Assembly (NCBI GenBank): GCA_026954325.1
Contig: JAIXKK010000066.1
Location: 1 to 64,000, forward strand
Source: Bryobacterales bacterium
Lineage (GTDB): Bacteria > Acidobacteriota > Terriglobia > Bryobacterales > Bryobacteraceae
DNA length: 64,000 nt
Direction of reading: 5' to 3'
The translations under genes and the position numbers were made by a program. Below are positions 54,901-63,115 of this stretch, in pieces (positions within the stretch are counted from its first letter, which is position 1; each line of letters begins with the position of its first letter). Below the pieces are notes generated by a model that ran no database searches, was not told the DNA's origin, and saw only the letters and a list, made by a program, of their open reading frames with translations.

Positions 54901-55475
54901 CCGTCAAGGTTGGTCCCATAGCTGGCGGCTTGTCCTCCGCCGAGCATGAATCCGTTGTCGCCGCCGAGGTTCTTCGATTCGGGCGTCAGCGCCGCAAGGT
55001 CGAATGGACTGCGCAGACTGCCGCTCACCACCAGTGGGAGTTCATCCACCATCTTGTTAGTGACCGCGACGCTGGTCTTGGCGTTTTCCGTGGCTAGTTG
55101 CACGGCATTCGCCTGCACTTCCACCGCGGTGGCGGTAGCTCCCAACTCGAGTGTCACGTCATTGCGGATAGTCGTAGCCGCATTGAGCGTAATTCCCGCG
55201 ATGGAGGAAGGACGGAATCCCTCCTTCTCCACGCGCAGTGTATAGACGCCCACCTGGAGGCTGGCGGCGACGAATTCGCCGACATCGTTAGTGGTCAAGG
55301 AGACGGCAAGACCGGTCGCGGTATTGGTTACCTGCACTTTCGCACCGGTAATGACGGCGCCGGTTGAGTCCTTCACCGTTCCGAGAATGGTTCCCCGTTC
55401 TGACTGACCAAGCAGCATGAGTGGTAGCGCGAGGGAAAAAGCGCATGTTATTAGATAATCGATATGTGATTTCAT
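51903..55475 (-). CDS. Oar-like TonB-dependent outer-membrane receptor (receptor 4)
   Basis: This is the largest receptor in the window at 1190 residues. It has a signal peptide (YLITCAFSLALPLMLLGQ) and a carboxypeptidase-regulatory domain (ILGTVKDSTGAVITGAKVQV). The plug region has LGGGQAASYGTNLDGISANT and FGHAGGGVMNFVSKGGSNEF. The barrel ends in LQLALKLYF. The start at 55475 is set by GAGGAAGGGGTC immediately upstream of the ATG. Upstream there is a threefold CGGTAT repeat next to a possible promoter. No adjacent binding lipoprotein gene is seen, as for the other three receptors. Confidence 0.9.
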   Translation of the reverse strand: MKSHIDYLITCAFSLALPLMLLGQSERGTILGTVKDSTGAVITGAKVQVTNTATGLAVSLTTNDVGEFVAASLQVGVYTLRVEKEGFRPSSIAGITLNAATTIRNDVTLELGATATAVEVQANAVQLATENAKTSVAVTNKMVDELPLVVSGSLRSPFDLAALTPESKNLGGDNGFMLGGGQAASYGTNLDGISANTARALQQSWVATNAPSLEAITEFTVDSNGFKAEFGHAGGGVMNFVSKGGSNEFHGSAYEFLRNNAFDANNFFNNRAGIPIPIYKQSDFGASFGGPVLIPKVYSGKNKSFFFASFEGFRNRAGATGFTQSVPAPEMLTGDFSNWVDAAGKQRPIYDPTTQVRNADGSYTRAPFAGNRIPQSMFDPISVKALAAFTANGTLKPNTGAAPGTIGYVNNNYFVANGTNVNPNTKISVKGDHIFNDKHRISGYYGYNRRSMEPGPNGPPTLPGLYSNYNDLQQNSDVFRFSWDWTMSPTKLNHFYAGGNNWRENHDPPQATVKSGINWKDKVCLGNVPDCAQNLLNLDFGDITGWGGRANNGSENTIYGYNDDFTWVRGAHTIKFGGQFQLTHYNGFGRQCVAGCASFSYLNTGVPNSNNPALGGSSFASFLLGYANGGQIDTIRFIGQQWPFYAGYIQDDWRVNSKLTVNYGLRWEAQMPPTGLEDRWSDFSPTRPNPRAGNIPGALIYAGTGEGREGSRTLADSWFKGFGPRIGFAYQMASNTVVRASYGRSFGAVTTVTGSSHFRGFTQTYGVPDQGTNGILPNMTLKNGFPDYPIPPFIDPSFSNKDSMPWFQGREATRLPEQNFWNLSIQHQLSGSTILEMSYNGMVGSHLQTQLLNYNQLDPKLLNQYGYSLLNSLVTSPAAAAAGFRSPYPTFALSTCISKDACWGSGATVARALRPFPQYSSIDTYTGGGDHSGHSSYHAAIFRVERRYAKGVTVQASYVLSKLLTDSDSYWGSGTAVDHFNRGLEKSIGQFDITHNVKISAIWELPFGRGKAMLNKGPAAAILGNWRVSGVAFYAGGQPLPLGTSVGTPTVLFAAGNRPLISTYDGWRASTKGGGFDPSVDTFVQPASFFPAQVGTQFAGTTQYFGNMTRYNPKFRQFPNYTENISLTKGIPIHERIRLDFRAEAFNVFNRVRFGTGSLQIQSQQFGVLTSSGDLLNTPRQLQLALKLYF

Positions 55476-55536
55476 GACCCCTTCCTCAAATATAGTCATT
55501 GGCGTTGAACCATATCACGAATTATCGCCGGCTGCA

Positions 55537-55559
55537 ATACCGACATACCGAACATACCG
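55537..55559 (-). promoter_or_regulatory. Triple CGGTAT repeat abutting a possible receptor 4 promoter
   Basis: On the minus strand CGGTAT occurs three times at 8- and 9-base spacing (55559-55554, 55550-55545, 55542-55537). It runs directly into TTGCAG, which is followed after 17 bases by TATGGT, a plausible -35/-10 pair. The receptor 4 ATG is about 60 bases further on. Closely spaced direct repeats beside a -35 box suggest an activator or repressor site. Confidence 0.4.
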
Positions 55560-55826
55560 CATTGTCGAAGAACAGATCCTTACCGAATCTGGGTTTCGCC
55601 GGGTTCCGGAACAGGGACTCGGCGGGCGCGGGAGCGCCGGATGGCATAGCGCAGGCGGCCGTGCCGGGCTCCAACCGTCAAGTCCGCGCGGTCACGTCCG
55701 AATTAAAACTCGATTTGCCTTGTTTTCAATCACTTGTTTTCGCAATGGGCGCCGTCGCCAATCGCGTCTGCTAATCCTATGGCTTCAAGGGCCGGCAGCA
55801 CGGCCCTCGAAAGAAGGAGACATCCC
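55560..55826. other. Intergenic region upstream of the second GPxTPEGK-family relative
   Basis: No gene is supported here. A plus-strand frame (55499-55774) gives a 91-residue product without recognisable motifs and with weak coding character. The stretch 55700-55745 is AT-richer than its surroundings. AAGAAGGAGA at 55811-55820 is the ribosome site of the next gene. Confidence 0.4.
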
Positions 55827-56282
55827 ATGACAGCCGAACCGGAACCCTTTCTTCTCCGGAATGAGCGCGCCGAGGCTTACCGCACCCTCCGCGATCAGTA
55901 CCTCCAGCGCTTTCAGCCTTCCGATTCCGTCGAGCGCGATCTCGTGCTCCACTTGGCCGTCACTACTTGGCGGCTCCACCGCCTCCAGTCCATCGAAGCC
56001 GGTCTTTATGAGGCCGCCATGCAGGATTGCCGCGATGTCATGGAAGAAGAGTTCACATCTCTCACCCCCGAGGCGCAGCGCGGCGCCGCCTATCAGTGCC
56101 TCTCCTCGAAAAGCGATGTCCTCAAAGATCTCCGCCGTTTCGAAGCTCACTTGCGGCGCGTCTACCAGAACACCCTTCGCTGTCTCATCGACCTCCGCAA
56201 TCCGCGCAGCGCCCCCCTGCCGCCCGCCGCCGCGCGCCGCCCGTTCCTCATTGTCGATAACGTCCATGACAAGGCAGCCTGA
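55827..56282 (+). CDS. Short relative of the GPxTPEGK protein, function unknown
   Basis: The 151-residue product aligns by eye to the central helical part of the protein at 10766. AYRTLRDQYLQRFQPSDSVE parallels AYDDLASKYHQEWRPVSVTE, TTWRLHRLQSIEAGLYEAAM parallels SCWRLRRIWALETALIDSET, and LRRFEAHLRRVYQNTLRCLI parallels LQRYETRYDRLYRSSMDQLI. The basic GPxTPEGK...HGL N-terminus is absent. No terminase-like gene follows; the next plus-strand gene is a propeller protein. A clear ribosome site (AAGAAGGAGA) precedes the ATG. The function is unknown; both copies appear to belong to one lineage-specific family. Confidence 0.65.
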   Translation: MTAEPEPFLLRNERAEAYRTLRDQYLQRFQPSDSVERDLVLHLAVTTWRLHRLQSIEAGLYEAAMQDCRDVMEEEFTSLTPEAQRGAAYQCLSSKSDVLKDLRRFEAHLRRVYQNTLRCLIDLRNPRSAPLPPAAARRPFLIVDNVHDKAA

Positions 56283-56366
56283 ATCGCGCCCATCGCCGCG
56301 CCGGCCGCAACGCCCAGTTGATCGATTGACAACTTACCGGAGCGCGAGGCGCGGCGAGCGCCGGAT

Positions 56367-57200
56367 TTAGCGCGCCGCCGTTACAATGAGCCGCACCGGC
56401 CCCAGCAAGCCCGACGGTAATGCCTTCACCCTGTCCATGTCCCGCGGCTCGAACCTCACTCCATAACGCAGATTCCACAACCGGCAGTCCGGCAACTGCC
56501 TCCCCGCCATGTAGTTCATCGCCGTGTTCGCTACCTCGATCCGCAATTGATTCCCGCCAGTCTTGAGCAATCCCGTCACGTCCACCGAATAGGGAGGCGC
56601 CCATACCGGCCCGGCCCTCCTCCCGTTCACGTACACCACCGCCGCCTCCCGAACCGGCCAAGCCCGCATCCCGTTCGTCAGGCGCTCCTCGGGCGCTGCC
56701 GTCCCGGCGCCGAAATCGAGCCGCGGACCCTCACCTTCCGGCAAATCCGCATTCGCATAGCTTGATATGCCTGCCGGAGGGATGCCGTACGCTTGAATCC
56801 GGAACAGCGTTTGATTCTTCCGCGCCCACTCATGCACCGGTTTCAGGAACCGCTCGTTCACCAGTTCCGTCAGCGTCAGTCCCCAGTCATGACGAAGCCC
56901 CGCGGTCCGGTCATAATGATCCACTACGAAGCCCTCCGCGCCCACGGCTGCCCGCTTCACCATTTGTCCCGTTCGGCTGGAAAGGAAAAACAGCACCTCC
57001 CCCTGATACGAATCCGGAACCCACGCCGCGCCGTCATGCACGTTCGTGACCTCCCGTCCACCGGCAAATACGGCGATCAACTGTTCTCCCGCGCCGGGAT
57101 AAGGCAATGGCGCGCGGCGCGATCCTCCTCTCACCCGCGTGCGCTTGATCCGCAGTCTTCCCGCCGCCTCGCTTCGGGCGCTCCGGATGCGGCTGCTGCT
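56367..57200 (-). pseudogene. GH106 alpha-L-rhamnosidase remnant with deletions
   Basis: A 278-codon open frame, with no plausible full-length start, contains scattered GH106-like pieces in the correct order. They are [80 protein letters not shown], and a C-terminal jelly-roll ending in [22 protein letters not shown]106 enzymes are about 1000 residues long and cut terminal alpha-L-rhamnose. Here the N-terminal half is missing and segments between DHYD and the LTELV helix and after ADLPEGEG are gone, including most of the catalytic barrel. The frame itself is still open, which suggests recent or in-frame deletion. A short protein could be made, but activity is very unlikely. Confidence 0.6.
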
Positions 57201-57315
57201 TTAGTCACATGTGAAGAGTGCGGCCGCGGCGGAGATTCTCTCATCTCTCCCTCTCAGCTTATCTGATAGGAATCCTCTGACCAGGACACTACCTTCCCGA
57301 AGGAGATTTCCCGCA

Positions 57316-58179
57316 TTGCCTCGATGTCTTGTCCCGTTTGCCGGTCTCTTGGCCGCATTTCCCGCATGGTCCGTTTCTGCTTCCGTTTCCTCCGTTTCGG
57401 CCGCCGGGCTCCCCATCGTGTTCGAACCAGGCCACGTGCGAAACGCGCCCGAAGTCAAGTTCCTGGCACGGACGCACCGCTTCGACTTGCTCCTCACCAA
57501 CTCCGCGGCAATCCTCCGCCACCACCGCGGAGGCTCTCCAACGGGTCTCGCCATTGAATGGCTTGGCGCCAACCGCCACGCAACCCTCGAAGGCGTTTCG
57601 AGGACCGGAGGAACCAGCAACTACCTCTTCAGTTCCAGCCCCGATCGTTGCCTGCGGTCCGTCCCCCACTACCAGCGCGTCCGCTATGACTCGCTCTACC
57701 CCGGCATCGGGCTAGTCTTCCATGACAACAACGGCAAACTGGAATTTGACTTCGTTCTCTCTCCGGGCGCCGACCCTTCGAGGATCCGCCTTGCCGCCCG
57801 GGGCGCCCGAGGGATGAGAATCGACGACGCCGGGGATCTCGTTCTCAGCACCGCGCGAGGCGAGTTCCGCCTGGCCAAACCGTTGCTCTACCAGCCGTCT
57901 CCGGAAGGCAACCGGCCAGTCGAAGGGGGATTTGTATTGCAAGGCCGCGACATTTTCTCATTCCGGACCGGTCCTTACGACCGCCAACAGCCTCTAATCA
58001 TCGACCCAACGCTCTCCACTTCCTACATCGGCGGCCAGGACGTGGACATTGTCTCCTCGGTTGCTACCGATTCCAGCGGCAATATCTACATCACTGGCAT
58101 ACGGCGTCCACGGCCTTCCCCGTCTCCACCACCCCACTCAAGAACTCGCTCATCGCCGGCGATGCGGATGCGTTCGTGA
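57316..58179 (+). CDS. SBBP beta-propeller/BACON secreted protein, N-terminal part to frameshift
   Basis: Translation probably starts at TTG 57316, because AAGGAGA lies 10 bases upstream and the product then opens with a signal peptide (CLVPFAGLLAAFPAWSVSAS). The following 250 residues form the N-terminal domain seen before SBBP repeats: FEPGHVRNAPEVKFLARTHR, VRYDSLYPGIGLVFHDNNGK and YDRQQPLIIDPTLSTSYIGG. The first blade (VATDSSGNIYITGI) is cut at about 58101, where one A is missing. The last 26 or so residues before the stop at 58179 are out of frame. The intended protein is about 943 residues long and secreted. Confidence 0.75.
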   Translation: MPRCLVPFAGLLAAFPAWSVSASVSSVSAAGLPIVFEPGHVRNAPEVKFLARTHRFDLLLTNSAAILRHHRGGSPTGLAIEWLGANRHATLEGVSRTGGTSNYLFSSSPDRCLRSVPHYQRVRYDSLYPGIGLVFHDNNGKLEFDFVLSPGADPSRIRLAARGARGMRIDDAGDLVLSTARGEFRLAKPLLYQPSPEGNRPVEGGFVLQGRDIFSFRTGPYDRQQPLIIDPTLSTSYIGGQDVDIVSSVATDSSGNIYITGIRRPRPSPSPPPHSRTRSSPAMRMRS

Positions 58180-60146
58180 TGAAGCTCAACCCCACCATGA
58201 CCACCATCCTTTATTCCACCTACCTCGGAGGCAGCTTTCCGGACTATGGCCGCGCAATCACTGTCGATTCCACGGGGGCAGCCTACATCACCGGATCCAG
58301 CATTGGACGCTTCCCCACCACCACCGGCGCTTTCCGCGAGCTGGCCTCCGTCACTCCGGCTCCGTTCGTCGCCAAACTGGATCCGTCCGGCGCCGCCCTG
58401 TCCTATGCCACCTATCTCGACGGCGCCGGCGCCGGGATGGCGATCGCCGTAGACTCCGGCGGAAGCGCCTACGTGGCTGGTTCCACTTACACCGCCACGT
58501 TCACCACCACCACGGGAGCGTTTCAACGCACTTACGCTGGAGGAACGGATGGCTTTGTAGTCAAGCTCAACCCCACCGGCTCATCCCAGGTCTACTCCAC
58601 TTTTCTCGGAGGCTCCAGTGAAGACCAAATCACTGGCATCCGTGTCGACTCGAGCGGGGCAGCCTACGTCGCCGGTTTCACTTCCTCCACCGACTTCCCC
58701 GCCACGGCCGGCGCCTACCGGAACGCCAACTCCGGGTCCACCGACGCCTTCGTCACCAAGATCAATAGCGCCGGCTCCGCCCTCGTCTACTCCACCTTCC
58801 TCGGAGGCTCCAACGTCGATCGCGCGCACGGCATCGACATCAACTCCTCCGGCGAGGCTTACGTTGCCGGACAAACCTACTCATCGAGTTTTCCCACCAC
58901 CGCCGGAGCCTTCCGGGCTTCTCACGGCGGCGCCGCCGACGGCTTTGTCACCAGGCTGAACGCCGCCGGTTCGGGCCTGCTCTACTCGACCTTCCTTGGG
59001 GGAGCCGGGACGTGCCTCGTGAACGATCCTTTCCGGCAATATATATGCGACGGGGCCTTCTCCATCTCCGTTGATTCCACTGCGCAAGCCTGGGTTGCCG
59101 GAATCGCCGGACCTGGCTTTCCGCTCAGCGGCGCCATTCAGCCCTCGCCGGGCGGCAGCGGAGACGCTTTCGTCGCGCAACTGAACGCTTCCGGCACATC
59201 GTTGCCCTTTTCCACCTACATCGGCGGCGGCGGGGGGGATGTGGCCCTTTCGGTCGCGGTTTCAGGCTCCGGGGGAACTATCGTGGCTGGATTCACTAAT
59301 TCCACGGACCTGCCCGTGAACAGCCTCCAGACCACGCGCGGCGGCGGCGGCGCGGAGGGTTTCCTCAGCCTCCTCTCCACCTGCTCCGTCACGCTCGGCT
59401 CCAGCGGGTCGTTCTTTCCCAAGACCGCCGGCGCCTACCTGCTCGATGTCTCCTCGGCGCCGGGTTGCGCATGGTCAACATCCACGGACGCTTCCTGGGT
59501 CGCACTCAACACCACTGCCGGAGTGGGCAACGGCCAAGTCAGTTACACGGTCGCGGCAAATGCCGGTCCTTCCCGCACCGCTCATATTACGGTGGCTGGG
59601 CAAACCTATACCATTCAACAGGTGACCGGACAGTGCATTACTCTCGCCAACACCGGTTCCTGGTTCCCTCAATCGGGCGGCGCCTACAATTTGCAGGTCT
59701 TTGCCAGTTGCCCATGGACGGCATCGGTGAACGTCAACTGGATTACGGGTGTCACCCCGGCAGGCAGCGGCGATGGCGTGATCCAGTTCACCCTGGCAGC
59801 CAATAATTCCTCTTCCTCCCGCACCGGCCAGATTGATGTCTCGGGTAGCACCTACACAGTCAACCAGGTGGGCGGACCGGCCGGGCTTTCCTGCTCGTAC
59901 AGTCTGTCGAGAGGGTCGGATTCGTTTGCCTCCGGCGGCGGAAGCAGTTCTCTGCTTGTGAGCACTCAGAACGGCTGCCAGTGGACTACGAGCACAAACT
60001 CCTCCTGGCTCGCCATCACAGCGGGGCTCGCAGGCAGCGGGGAGGGCGTCATTGGCTACAGCGCCGATCGCAACACATCAGGGGCCGTCAGGTCAGCGGC
60101 GGTCAATGTCGCCGGCCAGTCCTTTGTAGTGACCCAGAGTCCCTGA
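58101..60146 (+). CDS. SBBP beta-propeller/BACON secreted protein, C-terminal part
   Basis: This part continues the shifted frame with TASTAFPVSTTPLKNSLIAG. Repeated SBBP blades follow, each with an ILYSTYLGG-like strand and a VDSxGxAYVAGxT turn (at least six copies up to about residue 400 of this part). Three BACON domains end the protein. They start near CSVTLGSSGSFFPKTAGAYL, CITLANTGSWFPQSGGAYNL and CSYSLSRGSDSFASGGGSSS, and each has a Trp-containing strand such as CAWSTSTDASWVAL or CPWTASVNVNWITG. BACON domains are linked to carbohydrate or mucin binding. ATG 58176 could start a truncated product lacking a signal peptide, which would not be exported. Confidence 0.8.
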   Translation, partial: TASTAFPVSTTPLKNSLIAGDADAFVMKLNPTMTTILYSTYLGGSFPDYGRAITVDSTGAAYITGSSIGRFPTTTGAFRELASVTPAPFVAKLDPSGAALSYATYLDGAGAGMAIAVDSGGSAYVAGSTYTATFTTTTGAFQRTYAGGTDGFVVKLNPTGSSQVYSTFLGGSSEDQITGIRVDSSGAAYVAGFTSSTDFPATAGAYRNANSGSTDAFVTKINSAGSALVYSTFLGGSNVDRAHGIDINSSGEAYVAGQTYSSSFPTTAGAFRASHGGAADGFVTRLNAAGSGLLYSTFLGGAGTCLVNDPFRQYICDGAFSISVDSTAQAWVAGIAGPGFPLSGAIQPSPGGSGDAFVAQLNASGTSLPFSTYIGGGGGDVALSVAVSGSGGTIVAGFTNSTDLPVNSLQTTRGGGGAEGFLSLLSTCSVTLGSSGSFFPKTAGAYLLDVSSAPGCAWSTSTDASWVALNTTAGVGNGQVSYTVAANAGPSRTAHITVAGQTYTIQQVTGQCITLANTGSWFPQSGGAYNLQVFASCPWTASVNVNWITGVTPAGSGDGVIQFTLAANNSSSSRTGQIDVSGSTYTVNQVGGPAGLSCSYSLSRGSDSFASGGGSSSLLVSTQNGCQWTTSTNSSWLAITAGLAGSGEGVIGYSADRNTSGAVRSAAVNVAGQSFVVTQSP

Positions 60147-60218
60147 GAAGATTCTTCTCTTGTTAACGTTTGCTAATGAAACATATTGTTCTTTGTTTAC
60201 AGTTACTTGCAAAATTTT

Positions 60219-60246
60219 CTTGTCACTCCTCCCGCGAGTGTGCTAA
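60219..60246 (+). promoter_or_regulatory. groESL promoter with CIRCE-like operator
   Basis: TTGTCA (60220-60225) and TAATAA (60244-60249) lie 18 bases apart, with TG just upstream of the -10 box. Between and over them is an inverted repeat, CACTC-ctcccgc-GAGTG, ending in TGCTAA. This resembles the CIRCE operator (TTAGCACTC-N9-GAGTGCTAA) bound by HrcA, but with a 7-base spacer and an imperfect left arm. Heat-shock control by HrcA is therefore likely but not certain. Confidence 0.5.
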
Positions 60247-60361
60247 TAAATAAGAGTCGTGGATGCGAAGCGGCACTGCCCACTTCGCCTCCATATCCGA
60301 TTCAGTTACGCTACCGATTTTCGACAAGCAGAATCATTGTTTGGAGGTGCGAAGATTCACC

Positions 60362-62318
<1,957 letters not shown>

Positions 62319-62400
62319 GCGGTAGTCCCGGGGATCTGAAAAGCGCGGTGGGCGCTTGAAGGTTCTCGTTACGGTCAAGCTCGATCCCACCCGCCCAAAA

Positions 62401-62443
62401 GGCCCTATGCGCGACCCCTCGCACATGGGGCCTCGCCCTTTTT
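62401..62443 (+). terminator. Intrinsic terminator of groESL
   Basis: GGCCCTATGCGCGA pairs with TCGCACATGGGGCC as a 14-bp stem with one mismatch, one G-U pair and a CCCC loop. Six bases later comes TTTTT. It lies about 80 bases after the groEL stop. Confidence 0.65.
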
Positions 62444-62519
62444 GGGGCAACATTCTCGCCAGGCAATAACCCCCCGCACAATCTCCGCTCACGGAAATTT
62501 CCCAGCCTTAACTTTGTGA

Positions 62520-63115
62520 TCCGAGCCAGGGGCGGCCGCAAGCTAAGATTGGTGCGCCAGACTGTGAGGAAGTTCCTCGGGCGGCGGGTTGAGGCCATGG
62601 AGGCAGCCGATCATGAGGTTGTCGTGGATGGATTCGATCCAGGGGGTGGGGAGACATGTTCAAGGTTGAGGAACATGGCTCCCGGGACGAGGAGTAGGAA
62701 GCATTGCTGATAGATGCGGCGCTTGGTGGGGCCGGGTTGGTGATGGATGGAGAAGCCGGAGACGACAGCGTCGAAAGCGCCGTTGAGGTGTGCAGTCCAG
62801 CAGGGGCGGAATAGTCCAGGCTGAGGAATTCGGCTTGGGGTGAGTCCGCCAGACGTTTGCGGGCGGCTTGGAGCATGAGTGCGCTGAAATCGAGCGGGGT
62901 GGCGTGGGCGGAGGAGAAAGCGGTGAGGATAGCGGCGCTGAGGACGCCGCCGCCAAGGTCGAGGAAGCAGGTGATGGGGTGGGGATTGGCGCGCGGGAGG
63001 CGGGGCAGGGCGCCGGTCCTTTCGGAAGCGAGGGGAATGGCGGCGCGGACGCCCTCGATGTAATGGTGGGTGACCTGGGCGGATTTCCAGACTTCGGAGG
63101 TGTCATGGGTTGCGC
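62520..63115 (-). pseudogene. Decayed class I SAM-dependent methyltransferase gene
   Basis: Pieces of one methyltransferase are spread over three frames on the minus strand. The first holds THDTSEVWKSAQVTHHYIEG, CFLDLGGGVLSAAILTAF (motif I, shorter than the usual DLGCGDG) and ADSPQAEFLSLDY. After a frameshift near 62790 the second continues AHLNGAFDAVVSGFSIHHQP and LVPGAMFLNLEHV. After another near 62645 the third gives PWIESIHDNLMIGCLHGLNP. A further shift occurs near 62570. At least three frameshifts and a damaged motif I make a working enzyme very unlikely. Its 5' end overlaps the end of the nucleoside hydrolase gene. Confidence 0.65.

Noticed and set aside
53205..55097. A 630-codon plus-strand open frame
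   Set aside because: It is antisense to receptor 4, with repetitive composition and no motif.
58176..60146. Tandem DNA repeats in the propeller gene
   Set aside because: The repetition is at the protein level (SBBP blades and BACON domains) with divergent nucleotides, not a DNA satellite.
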